A stretch of DNA of 64,000 bases from Swaminathania salitolerans (GTDB lineage Bacteria; Pseudomonadota; Alphaproteobacteria; Acetobacterales; Acetobacteraceae). Where the stretch lies: the NCBI RefSeq assembly GCF_025994315.1, contig NZ_BAQE01000007.1; one strand, 5' to 3'. Both the position numbers and the translations under genes were made by a program. A model generated the notes under the pieces. That model did not search any database, had not been told where the DNA came from, and saw nothing but the letters and a program-made list of their open reading frames with translations. This document shows positions 54,172 through 62,660 of the stretch, in pieces (within the stretch, counting starts at the first letter, position 1; each line of letters opens with the position of its first letter).

Positions 54172-55568
54172 AAGATACAGTCCGGGCCCTGCGCCTTTAT
54201 GCCTCCCCGGTCGGTCTGCGGGAAAATCCGCAAGCCGCGTATTTCCTGTTGCTGGGCCCACTCCTGCTCCTTCTCGGGGTCCTGCCACACAAGGCCCGGA
54301 TCGGTCCCGCAATGGCCGGTTCCGCCAGCGATCCGATGGGAATCTCCTTGTGGATTCTGACCCTCTGCCTCTTCGGCGCGCTGAACACCCAGCTCTGGCG
54401 CCAGCTCCGCACGCCCGTATTCGCCCTGCAACCGAGAATCGTCGGGGCCGAGTTCCGGGCTTTCGGCGTATTGGCGACTGTCTCGTTCCTGTGCCTTCTT
54501 GCAATACTCGTCCGGCACGGCCTGACCGTTCCCAATGCGTTGGCGCTTCTCCTTCTCGGGCTGCTCGTCTCTGCCGGTCCGGACAGGGTCGGCCCCCGCA
54601 GCGCGCGCGCCCCGATCCGCCCGGTCAGCTACGCTGTTCTGAACGCTCTGGCCCTGAGTGTCTTGTTCCCCCCTGTCTTTCGCACGATCACGACCCTGCC
54701 CACCCCGATTGCCTGCGCGATCGCGGTGCTGTCTCTCGGGCTGAGCCTGGGAGACTATCTCGGCTTCAGGAAATGGCTGAGCCCGGAGCGGCACACGCGG
54801 AACGCGTCGATCCGCCCGTTTCTCCCTGCCTCCACTCCACGGATTTTCTTGCGCCTTTCGCGCTTCGATCTGCGCCTTCCCGCTCTGAGACGCCCGGCCC
54901 TGCCCATGCCCTATCTTGTGGACACCGTGCCGGGTGCAACCGCGGCGCTTTTCCTCATGATCGGCGCTATCGTCCTGCTCGCTTCCCTGCCTGCATTGCT
55001 GGACTCTCCGCATTGGGAAACCCTGCTTCGCAAAAAGGACAGCACCGTCATGGCGGTGCTCCAGGCCCTGATCCTCGCCGAGTTCGTGGGGATGCGCTGG
55101 ACGCAAACCCGCAGGGACTGGCCTTATCTCCTGACGCTCGGACGATGGGGCAGCAAGAGGGATTTCTCCCGTGCGATCATCGGGACCCATGGCTGGCGCG
55201 CCGGACAAGGCTGCGCCATCGCGAGCGTGCCCGTCTTCTGTACTCTGCATTTCGTGCTGCGCTGCCCGTTTCCCGAAGCCATCATCAAGGCGATCGCCGC
55301 GGGCTGCCTTCTTTTCGGCACCTCCTTCCTGCCTTGTCTGCGCTTCTTTTCGGACCTGCTCGACCGACCGGTCGTGGCAGGACTTACCGCTGCGACGGGC
55401 ATTTTACTTTTCTGCGTGTCGGGGTTCGCTTTCCTGCTCTTCGTGCCGGGCCTCTCGTTCTGGATCGCCGCTCCGGCCCTGCTGGGGCTCGGGGTCGCAT
55501 GGCTGCTGGCTCGGCTCGCCCCACGCTTCATGGCCAGGCGGGACTGGCCGCTCGAACCGCAAAAATGA
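54168..55568 (+). CDS. Membrane subunit paired with the ABC ATPase
   Basis: A 466-residue integral membrane protein with about 10-12 hydrophobic segments in two groups separated by a basic cytoplasmic region (about 200-245). It lacks a recognisable ABC2 signature but overlaps the ATPase gene by 4 bases, which is strong contextual evidence that it is the permease. A substrate cannot be inferred. A 15-bp minisatellite begins 57 bases after the stop. Confidence 0.72.
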   Translation: MKDTVRALRLYASPVGLRENPQAAYFLLLGPLLLLLGVLPHKARIGPAMAGSASDPMGISLWILTLCLFGALNTQLWRQLRTPVFALQPRIVGAEFRAFGVLATVSFLCLLAILVRHGLTVPNALALLLLGLLVSAGPDRVGPRSARAPIRPVSYAVLNALALSVLFPPVFRTITTLPTPIACAIAVLSLGLSLGDYLGFRKWLSPERHTRNASIRPFLPASTPRIFLRLSRFDLRLPALRRPALPMPYLVDTVPGATAALFLMIGAIVLLASLPALLDSPHWETLLRKKDSTVMAVLQALILAEFVGMRWTQTRRDWPYLLTLGRWGSKRDFSRAIIGTHGWRAGQGCAIASVPVFCTLHFVLRCPFPEAIIKAIAAGCLLFGTSFLPCLRFFSDLLDRPVVAGLTAATGILLFCVSGFAFLLFVPGLSFWIAAPALLGLGVAWLLARLAPRFMARRDWPLEPQK

Positions 55569-55625
55569 TGTCGTCGCCAGCTGGCTGCCCCCGCCATGCG
55601 GCCCGGCGGCCGAAGCCGCTGCCCG

Positions 55626-55709
55626 GGATAGAGCGGCCCCGGATAGAGCGGCCCCGGATAGAGCTGCCCCGGATAGAGCTGCCCCGGATAGAGCTACCCC
55701 GGATAGACA
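55626..55709. repeat. Minisatellite, five and a half 15-bp units
   Basis: Tandem units GGATAGAGCGGCCCC (two), GGATAGAGCTGCCCC (two), GGATAGAGCTACCCC and a partial GGATAGACA. Identical neighbours in pairs suggest stepwise expansion. The tract lies between the permease stop and the M16 peptidase promoter region. Units are a multiple of three, but no gene is read through them. Confidence 0.95.
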
Positions 55710-55780
55710 GGGCATGATGAGGTGCTACCCTGCCACGATCGTCGTACTTCCTTTCATCCATCTTCAACCGGGAATGATCC

Positions 55781-58492
55781 ATGTCCGTGCTGCCACGCTT
55801 CCGTAAGGCACTTCTGGCCTCCAGCCTGCTTTTCACGCCCGTTCTCTCCTGCGTTCCCGCGCATGCCGCCGATGCGGCCCCTCCGGGAAAGACGATCGCG
55901 AAAACGGCCATGGAAAATGCCGTGCGTGAAACCCTGCCCAACGGACTTCAGGTGGTCGTCGTTCCCGACCGTCTCGCGCCGGTCGTCCAGACCCAGATCA
56001 TCTATCGCGTCGGCTCGGCGTCTTCCCCGTCGGGCTTTCCCGGCACGGCGCATGCCCTCGAGCACATGATGTTCAACGGATCCAGGGCGCTCGATCGCGA
56101 TCAGCTCTCGACCCTCAGCGCCCGTATCGGCAACGTCAACAACGCGTTCACGAACGAGGATACGACCCAGTTCTATTTCCAGGCCCCGTCTCACAATCTC
56201 GATCTGCTTCTCCGGATCGAGGCCGATCGCATGCGCAATATCACGCTGAGCGAACAGGACTGGACCCATGAACGCGGAGCGATCGAACAGGAGGTCGCCC
56301 GCGACCTCTCCTCGCCCTATGAGCGTTTCACCATCGCCCTGAATCGCGCACTCTTTGCCGATACGCCTTATGAACACGATGCGCTCGGGACGCGCGAGTC
56401 CTTCGACAGGACGGATTCGAAGCTGCTGCGACAGTTCTACGATCACTGGTATCGTCCGAACAACGCGATCCTGCTGATCGTGGGAGATGTCGATCCGGAT
56501 GCCGTCCTGCAACAGGTCAGGACCCGGTTCGGCTCCATACCCTCCGCGCCGCTTCCTCCACGGCCGGTCGTCGATCCCGCTCCTGCCAAGCCACGCACCA
56601 TCGCCATCGACAGCGATTATGCGACCGGCATTCTCAGCATTTCGTTCCGGATGCCCGGTGCGCGCAGCGCCGATTTCGCGGCGGCGCAGATCCTCTCCGA
56701 CGTTCTGGCCAGCCAGCGCGGTGCGTTGTTCGCTCTCGTGCCCCAGGGCAAGGCACTGGCCACCGAATTCTCGTACAACGCAAAGAGCCAGGCCGGTATC
56801 GGCAATGCGCTCGCGGCGTTTCCGAAAGGGCAGGATCCCGAGGCCCTGCTGAACGAGGTGAGACAGGTTCTGGCAACGATACGCAGCAAGGGCGTTCCGG
56901 CCGAACTGGTCGAGGCGGCAAAACGCGCTGAAATCGCCGGGCTCGAATTCGATGCGAACGGCATAACGGCCCTGACGCAAAGCTGGGCCGACGCCCTGGC
57001 CTATAATGGCGTTTCCTCACCGTCGGATCTCGTCAAGGCCTATCGCGCCGTCACGGTCGAACAGGTCGATGCGCTCGCGTCACGACTGCTCGATCCGGCC
57101 CATGCCATTACGGGAATCCTGACGCCCTCGGGCAAAAAGGCGCCCGATATCAGCAGCGGCAAGGCCTCCGAAAGCCTCCTTCCGCCGCCGGACAAGGCCA
57201 TTACCCTTCCGGACTGGGCCCGGTCCGCTCTGGCCGAACTCCCCACGCCGACGCCACTCGTCCAACCCACCCGCTTCGTCCTCCCGAACGGTCTGACCTT
57301 GCTGGTCCAGCCCGAGCATGTCAGCCATACGATACGTCTCTACGGCACCATCCGGCACAACAATGATCTCCAGCAACCCAAAGGCAAGGAAGGGGTCGCC
57401 GGACTGACCAGCGGATTGTTCCTTTTCGGCAGCGAGACGCATGACCGGCTCGCTCTTGCCGCAGCGCTCGACTCCCTGGCATCGGAGGCCAGCGGCGGAA
57501 TCTCTTTCTCTCTCGGCACCCTGACCGCCAATTTCGACAAGACCCTCGCGCTTCTGGCCGAGAACGAGCTTCATCCTGCCTTTCCGGAGAAAGCCTTCTC
57601 CGTCCTGAAACAACAGGCCATCGCGGCACAGGCCGGGGTCCTGCAATCTCCGGGATATCGTTTCCAGCGCGCCGTGACGAAGGCCCTCTCCCCGGCGGGC
57701 GACCCGACTTTGCGCGAAACCACGCCGCAATCGCTCTCCTCGATCACCCGCGCCGACGTTCAGGCCTATTACAAGGCCGTCTACAGGCCCGATCTCACGA
57801 CGATCGTAGTGATCGGGGATATCACGCCCGAACGCGCCCGACAGGCCGTGCTCCACGCCTTCGGAGACTGGAAGGCCTCCGGCCCCAGACCTGCCGTCAC
57901 CCTGCCCGCGCGCCCGCCAAGCCGTTCGTCGCGCGCCGTCATCGACGATCCCGGACGCGTGCAGGATGAAGTCTATCTTGCCGAGACCGTGGATAGCGGT
58001 GTCAGGAATCCGGATCGCTATGCGCTCGAGCTGGGCAACCAGATCCTCGGCTCGGGCTTCTCCTCGCGCCTGCTGCAGGATCTGCGTGTCCGGACCGGCA
58101 TGGTCTATACTGCCGGGAGCGATTTCGCATGGTCGGCCAACCGGGGCGCTTTCGTGATCACCTACGGTTCCGATCCCGACAAGGCGCTGAACGCGCGGCA
58201 TGCGGCCTTGCGCAATCTCGTCACCATGCAGAAAACGCCGGTCTCGGATGAGGAGCTGGTCAACGCCAAGGCTGCCATACTCCGCTCCATGCCCATGGAA
58301 CGGGCAAGTTTCGGCGGTATCGCCGGTCAGTACCTGTCGCTGGTCGATCTCGATCTGCCGCTTACCGAGCCCTATGAGCGCGCAAAGGCGGTCTATGCCA
58401 TGACGTCCGCCCATGTGCAGAACGCCTTCGCAAAATGGCTGCGCCCGGATGAGATGGCGCAGATCGTCAGGGGACCGGCACCGACGAAATAG
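55781..58492 (+). CDS. Periplasmic M16 zinc metallopeptidase, fused two-half form
   Basis: A 903-residue secreted peptidase. Signal peptide about 1-29. The N-terminal half carries the inverted zinc motif HALEH near residue 87 with the third ligand Glu in ERGAIEQEVARD near 164. The C-terminal half repeats the M16 fold without the zinc motif, as expected for the fused PqqL-type architecture with the second half closing the chamber. The substrate would be small unfolded peptides. It is downstream of the ABC pair, but 212 bases and a repeat tract separate them. Confidence 0.92.
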   Translation: MSVLPRFRKALLASSLLFTPVLSCVPAHAADAAPPGKTIAKTAMENAVRETLPNGLQVVVVPDRLAPVVQTQIIYRVGSASSPSGFPGTAHALEHMMFNGSRALDRDQLSTLSARIGNVNNAFTNEDTTQFYFQAPSHNLDLLLRIEADRMRNITLSEQDWTHERGAIEQEVARDLSSPYERFTIALNRALFADTPYEHDALGTRESFDRTDSKLLRQFYDHWYRPNNAILLIVGDVDPDAVLQQVRTRFGSIPSAPLPPRPVVDPAPAKPRTIAIDSDYATGILSISFRMPGARSADFAAAQILSDVLASQRGALFALVPQGKALATEFSYNAKSQAGIGNALAAFPKGQDPEALLNEVRQVLATIRSKGVPAELVEAAKRAEIAGLEFDANGITALTQSWADALAYNGVSSPSDLVKAYRAVTVEQVDALASRLLDPAHAITGILTPSGKKAPDISSGKASESLLPPPDKAITLPDWARSALAELPTPTPLVQPTRFVLPNGLTLLVQPEHVSHTIRLYGTIRHNNDLQQPKGKEGVAGLTSGLFLFGSETHDRLALAAALDSLASEASGGISFSLGTLTANFDKTLALLAENELHPAFPEKAFSVLKQQAIAAQAGVLQSPGYRFQRAVTKALSPAGDPTLRETTPQSLSSITRADVQAYYKAVYRPDLTTIVVIGDITPERARQAVLHAFGDWKASGPRPAVTLPARPPSRSSRAVIDDPGRVQDEVYLAETVDSGVRNPDRYALELGNQILGSGFSSRLLQDLRVRTGMVYTAGSDFAWSANRGAFVITYGSDPDKALNARHAALRNLVTMQKTPVSDEELVNAKAAILRSMPMERASFGGIAGQYLSLVDLDLPLTEPYERAKAVYAMTSAHVQNAFAKWLRPDEMAQIVRGPAPTK

Positions 58493-58497
58493 GCAAT

Positions 58498-58515
58498 CCG
58501 GTCCTCAGGGACCGG
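58498..58515 (+). terminator. Hairpin after the M16 gene
   Basis: CCGGTCC-TCAG-GGACCGG, a 7-bp perfect stem starting 6 bases after the peptidase stop. No T-run follows, so the terminator call is tentative. Confidence 0.45.
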
Positions 58516-58614
58516 CATGACGCGGGAGGGAGGCATCGGAGCGCCCCCTTCCTCTCGCATTTCTTCCATCGCGCGATGCGCCTTCGTGATGGATAGGCTT
58601 GCAGTCCGGTCGGC

Positions 58615-58827
58615 TCAGAAACGGCCCGACTGCCTTATCGCTTCGGCTTCTTCCTCGAGATAGGCGGCGAGATCGCCTCCGGCAGCCGCAAGAAGACCCC
58701 GCTCGGGAATATCGTCCCGGGACGCCGCATCGAGACACAGCCGGGCCGCCTCGTCCCTGTCGGTCAGGGCGGCATAATGCGTCTCGACCCAGCTATCGAG
58801 CCATTCCTCGATATCCTCCGCACGCAT
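58615..58827 (-). CDS. 70-residue acidic protein behind upp
   Basis: A small acidic, helical protein (MRAEDIEEWLDSWVETHY at the start, LEEEAEAIRQSGRF at the end). Its ATG lies 2 bases after the upp stop, and the sequence, rich in Glu/Asp/Ala with regular Leu spacing, looks translated rather than a shadow frame. No family recognised; it may be a partner or regulator of the uracil enzyme, which is guesswork. Confidence 0.6.
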   Translation of the reverse strand: MRAEDIEEWLDSWVETHYAALTDRDEAARLCLDAASRDDIPERGLLAAAGGDLAAYLEEEAEAIRQSGRF

Positions 58828-58829
58828 GT

Positions 58830-59471
58830 TCAGCGCGTCCCGAACAGACGATCGCCCGCATCGCCCAGACCGGGGCGGATATAGCCCTTCTCGTCCAGTC
58901 CGCGATCGATGGAGCAGGTGACGATCTGTACGTCGGGATGGCGCGCAGAGAGACACGCGACGCCCTCCGGTGCCGCGAGCAGACAGACGAAGATAATGGT
59001 CCGGACGCCGCTTGCCTTGATGCGATCGATCGCCGCAGCGGCGCTGTGGCCGGTCGCAAGCATCGGATCGACGACGATGCAATCGCGTTCGGCGACATCG
59101 TCGGGGAGCTTCATGTAGTATTCGACCGCCTCGAGCGTGTCGTGATCCCGGTAGAGACCGACATGACCGACACGTGCCGCAGGAACGAGGTCGAGCATCC
59201 CGTCCAGAATCCCGTTCCCCGCACGCAGGATCGAAACGAAACACAGTTTCTTGCCCGAAAGCTGACGCCCCTCCATACGCTCCAGGGGCGTCTCGATCCC
59301 GACCGGCTCGGTGCTGAGGGAGCGCGTCGCCTCATAGCACATGAGCAGGCTCAGCTCGCGGGTCAGGCGCCGGAACCCCGCTGTCGAGGTCGAGGCCTGA
59401 CGCAACCGCGTCAGCTTGTGTTGCACGAGCGGATGATCGAGGACGATCGGAGGCAGGGGGGAAGCAGTCAT
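58830..59471 (-). CDS. upp: Uracil phosphoribosyltransferase
   Basis: Pyrimidine salvage enzyme: uracil plus PRPP gives UMP. The 213 residues have FVSILRAGNGILDGML near 78, the PRPP loop VVDPMLATGHSAAAAI near 130 and a C-terminal GYIRPGLGDAGDRLFGT that binds uracil. I use the ATG at 59471; a GTG two codons earlier is possible. The 70-residue gene follows at once. Confidence 0.96.
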   Translation of the reverse strand: MTASPLPPIVLDHPLVQHKLTRLRQASTSTAGFRRLTRELSLLMCYEATRSLSTEPVGIETPLERMEGRQLSGKKLCFVSILRAGNGILDGMLDLVPAARVGHVGLYRDHDTLEAVEYYMKLPDDVAERDCIVVDPMLATGHSAAAAIDRIKASGVRTIIFVCLLAAPEGVACLSARHPDVQIVTCSIDRGLDEKGYIRPGLGDAGDRLFGTR

Positions 59472-59503
59472 GCCCACACCTTAGCCGGGATTGCCGGGGG
59501 CTG

Positions 59504-59890
59504 TCAGCTCGGTTCGAAGCGCAATGCAACGCCGTTCATGCAGAAACGCAATCCGGTGGGCGGCGGCCCGTCCGGAAAGACATGCCCCAGATGGCCCTTG
59601 CACCCCGCACAATGGATCTCGATGCGGGTCATGCCGAGGCTCTTGTCGACCGTCGTTTCGGTCATGCCCTCACGAGGACGGAAGAAAGACGGCCACCCGC
59701 TGCCGCTCTCGTATTTCGCATCGGAATCGAAAAGCGGCGCGTCGCAGCCTGCGCAGTGATACACGCCCTCGCGCTTCTCGTCATTGAGCGGGCTCGATCC
59801 GGGACGTTCCGTTCCGTGTTCGCGCAGGACGCGATGCTGCTCGGGCGTGAGCGGCAGGCCGCAGGCCGGCATCGGGGTCGTATCGTCCAT
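59504..59890 (-). CDS. msrB: Peptide methionine-R-sulfoxide reductase
   Basis: Repairs methionine R-sulfoxide in proteins. The 128 residues have both zinc CxxC pairs (CAGC near 48 and CAGC near 95), SGSGWPSFF and the catalytic Cys in LRFCMNGVALRF near 117. There is no export signal with the ATG at 59890, which has GAGGAG 9 bases upstream. The open frame continues upstream through the pentamer repeat, but that extension has no ATG. Confidence 0.95.
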   Translation of the reverse strand: MDDTTPMPACGLPLTPEQHRVLREHGTERPGSSPLNDEKREGVYHCAGCDAPLFDSDAKYESGSGWPSFFRPREGMTETTVDKSLGMTRIEIHCAGCKGHLGHVFPDGPPPTGLRFCMNGVALRFEPS

Positions 59891-59961
59891 GACAGAATCT
59901 CCTCGCTTTTCTGAGCCAGAGATGGCCCCTGCCCGTCGGGGCTTCAAGCCGTCAAGCCGAG

Positions 59962-59995
59962 GAGAGAGAAGAGAAGAGAAGAGAAGAGAAGAGAG
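59962..59995. repeat. Pentanucleotide microsatellite GAGAA
   Basis: Five perfect GAGAA units (59966-59990) flanked by degenerate copies, about 75 bases upstream of msrB on its 5' side (TTCTC on the coding strand). Tracts like this expand and contract by slippage and could alter promoter spacing. Confidence 0.92.
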
Positions 59996-60048
59996 CGCAT
60001 CGCGACACTCCACCCTGCCGCCATGCCCTGTCAGGCACGACCGCCGGG

Positions 60049-60756
60049 TCAGACATGATCCCCGGGCTGGTTTTCCCCCGGAGTGGCGGGCATTGCGGCG
60101 GGCATTGCGGCAGACTGGCGCCCCTGATCGAGACGATCGGCCGCCTTGCGGGCCAGATCGCGCGTGCGCAGCGCGGCGGTGTCACCCAGACGCCTGACGG
60201 TCTGTTTGAGGAGCGCGCCGTCATCGGTCTGGAACGAGAGCGGCGTCTCGAGTCCCTCCTCGTCGGTCTCGAAATAGGGGGCTGCGGGAAAGCCGAGCGC
60301 CTCGGCGACGAAAACGGTCGGGAAACTCGCCCGGGCGGTGTTATATCGCTCGACGGTCTGATTGTAGATCTCCCTCTTCGTCTGCAGCTCGCTCTCGACG
60401 GCCTGGAGCTGGTCCATCAGCTTTTCATAGGTCGTACTGGCCTTGAGATCGGGAAAGCTGGCCGCAATCGCCGCCACGCGGTTCAAGGCGGAATGCGTCT
60501 GGACGGCCATCGTCAGACCGTCGGTGAGACTGGTCATGTTTTCGGCAACGGTCAGATGGGTGAGCTTTTCGTGCTCGCCATATCCCTTGCACACATCGAT
60601 GAGCTGATTGACCAGAGTAATGCGCTTGCGGAGCATCCCCATCAGATCGGAGCGCGCCCGCTTGACCCGTTCGGACGTCCGTCTGAGGTCGTTATAGGTC
60701 TTGATGGCGAAGGCGGCTGTGCCGACGAGCATCAATACCAGAAGAAAGAAGCTCAT
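60049..60756 (-). CDS. lemA: LemA family protein
   Basis: A 235-residue membrane protein: N-terminal hydrophobic anchor (about 1-19), YNDLRRTSERVKRARSDL, then the helical LemA domain ending NTARASFPTVFVAEALGF near 155. The C-terminal 80 residues are a polar extension. LemA proteins are inner-membrane proteins with most of the chain outside the membrane; the function is not established. Divergent from gpmI. Confidence 0.88.
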   Translation of the reverse strand: MSFFLLVLMLVGTAAFAIKTYNDLRRTSERVKRARSDLMGMLRKRITLVNQLIDVCKGYGEHEKLTHLTVAENMTSLTDGLTMAVQTHSALNRVAAIAASFPDLKASTTYEKLMDQLQAVESELQTKREIYNQTVERYNTARASFPTVFVAEALGFPAAPYFETDEEGLETPLSFQTDDGALLKQTVRRLGDTAALRTRDLARKAADRLDQGRQSAAMPAAMPATPGENQPGDHV

Positions 60757-61084
60757 ATTTCCTTACCTTTATTTCTGTTTTTCGGAATTATACTTCATTC
60801 TCTTCCATCTGGTGTTTCTTATTGTTTTCGTTTTCCCGCCTTCCTCACCCCACCCTCACCGATCGGGGCCGGGGCGCATCGGCGGCCACCTTCTCCCGTC
60901 CCGTCATCCTCCGCCGCGTTCTTCACCCCATTTCCCGCCTCGTTCTCCTTCATCCGCGCATGCGCCGGCCCGCTCTTCGTCCTCACGCGCTTCTCAGCCG
61001 GAATCTGCCCGGAAATCCTCCATGTGCGGTTCGCATCCGCCTCGAAATACGGCATTGTGCCTTCATCATTGCTGGAGGCCTCTC
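60757..61084. other. Divergent lemA / gpmI intergenic region
   Basis: No gene in 328 bases. The lemA side (60757-60830) is AT-rich and probably its promoter; the rest is C/T-rich on the plus strand. GGAGG at 61074-61078 is the gpmI ribosome-binding site. Confidence 0.45.
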
Positions 61085-62653
61085 ATGTCCGAATCTCCCC
61101 AGGGTGCACCGCGCCCCGTCATGCTCGTCATTCTCGACGGGTTCGGCGACAGCCCGAACCGGGAAGACAATGCCGTAGCGCTCGCCCGCACGCCGTCTTT
61201 CGACCGGCTGTGGAAGCAAGGACCCCATGCCTATCTCAGGACCTGCGGCGAAGATGTCGGTCTGCCCGAGGGGCAGATGGGCAACTCCGAAGTCGGGCAT
61301 CTCAATATCGGCGCCGGACGCGTGGTGATGCAGGATCTCCCGCGCATCTCACGCGCCGCGCGCGACGGCTCCCTTGCCCGGAACCCCGCGCTCAACAGCT
61401 TCATCGACGCCCTGAAAAAAAGCGGCGGCACCTGTCATCTCATGGGTCTCGTCTCCCCGGGCGGCGTACACGCCCATCAGGATCATATGGCCGCCCTTGC
61501 GAAGATCGTTGCGGCAGAGGGCATTCCGGTCGCCGTGCATGTCTTCTCGGACGGGCGCGACACCCCTCCCGATTCCGGAGACGGCTATATCCGCACCCTC
61601 GCCTCCGCGCTGCCGCAGACCGCGACGATCGCGACGATCAGCGGGCGGTATTACGCGATGGATCGCGACAATCGCTGGGAGCGCGTCAGCCTGGCCTATA
61701 ATGCGATCGTCTCGGGTGAGGGAGACCGTGCCGCGGACGCGCTCTCCGTGCTCCCCGATCATCAGGCCAGGGGCGTGACGGATGAGTTCGTCGTACCGAC
61801 CGTGATCGGCCCCTATGCCGGGATGAAGGATGGCGATGGCATTCTCTCGACCAATTTCCGTGCAGACCGCATCCGCGAGTTGCTGGACGCCATGCTCCTG
61901 CCCGGGTTCGAGGGGTTCAGCAGAACGAAGACCGTGCAATTCGCCTCGGTCTGTTCCATGTCGCTCTACAGCAAGACGCTTGCCCCCTATCTCGAGGTCA
62001 TGTTCCCGAAGCAGTCGATGGACGATCTGCTCGGCGATGTCGTCTCGCGCGCCGGGCGCACGCAGCTCCGCATGGCGGAAACCGAGAAATATCCCCATGT
62101 GACCTATTTCCTCAATGGCGGCAGGGAAGCCGTTCTCGAGGGAGAGGAACGCATTCTGGTCCCGTCGCCGAAAGTGGCGACCTACGACCTCCAGCCCGAA
62201 ATGTCCGCTCCGGAACTGACCGACCGTGCGGTCGAAGCCATCGAAAGCGGCGCGTTCGACCTCATCGTTCTCAACTTCGCCAATCCTGACATGGTCGGTC
62301 ATACCGGCGTGCTCGAGGCCGCGATCAAGGCCTGCGAGACGGTCGATACGGGCCTCGGGCGGATCGCCGATGCGATCGACCGCGCGGGAGGGGCGCTGGT
62401 CGTGACAGCCGATCACGGCAATTGCGAGACGATGCGCGACCCGGAAACGGGCGGCGCCCATACCGCGCACACGCTGAACCGCGTTCCCGTGATCGTGCAC
62501 GGTGCAGGGGCCGGGCGCGGCATCCATGACGGACGCCTCGCCGATCTGGCCCCGACCCTCCTCGCCCTGATGGGCCTCGCCCAGCCCGAGGCCATGACCG
62601 GGCAATCGCTCCTCGACGCTGCGCCCGTCGGCGCCGAACCGGCTTACGCCTGA
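61085..62653 (+). CDS. gpmI: 2,3-bisphosphoglycerate-independent phosphoglycerate mutase
   Basis: Glycolytic interconversion of 3- and 2-phosphoglycerate with two Mn2+. The 522 residues include LVILDGFGDSP, the catalytic Ser in GQMGNSEVGHLNIGAGR near 66, HVFSDGRDTPP near 155, NFRADRIREL near 260, NFANPDMVGHTG near 400 and TADHGNCE near 440. GGAGG lies 6 bases before the ATG at 61085; a longer frame upstream is spurious. The EnvC-like gene follows after 7 bases. Confidence 0.97.
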   Translation: MSESPQGAPRPVMLVILDGFGDSPNREDNAVALARTPSFDRLWKQGPHAYLRTCGEDVGLPEGQMGNSEVGHLNIGAGRVVMQDLPRISRAARDGSLARNPALNSFIDALKKSGGTCHLMGLVSPGGVHAHQDHMAALAKIVAAEGIPVAVHVFSDGRDTPPDSGDGYIRTLASALPQTATIATISGRYYAMDRDNRWERVSLAYNAIVSGEGDRAADALSVLPDHQARGVTDEFVVPTVIGPYAGMKDGDGILSTNFRADRIRELLDAMLLPGFEGFSRTKTVQFASVCSMSLYSKTLAPYLEVMFPKQSMDDLLGDVVSRAGRTQLRMAETEKYPHVTYFLNGGREAVLEGEERILVPSPKVATYDLQPEMSAPELTDRAVEAIESGAFDLIVLNFANPDMVGHTGVLEAAIKACETVDTGLGRIADAIDRAGGALVVTADHGNCETMRDPETGGAHTAHTLNRVPVIVHGAGAGRGIHDGRLADLAPTLLALMGLAQPEAMTGQSLLDAAPVGAEPAYA

Positions 62654-62660
62654 TCCCTTC

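Noticed and set aside
54098..55717. Plus-strand frame alongside the ABC permease running through the 15-bp repeat
   Set aside because: The other frame encodes a membrane protein overlapping the ATPase stop by 4 bases; this one is Arg/Pro-rich and ends in repeat-encoded peptide.
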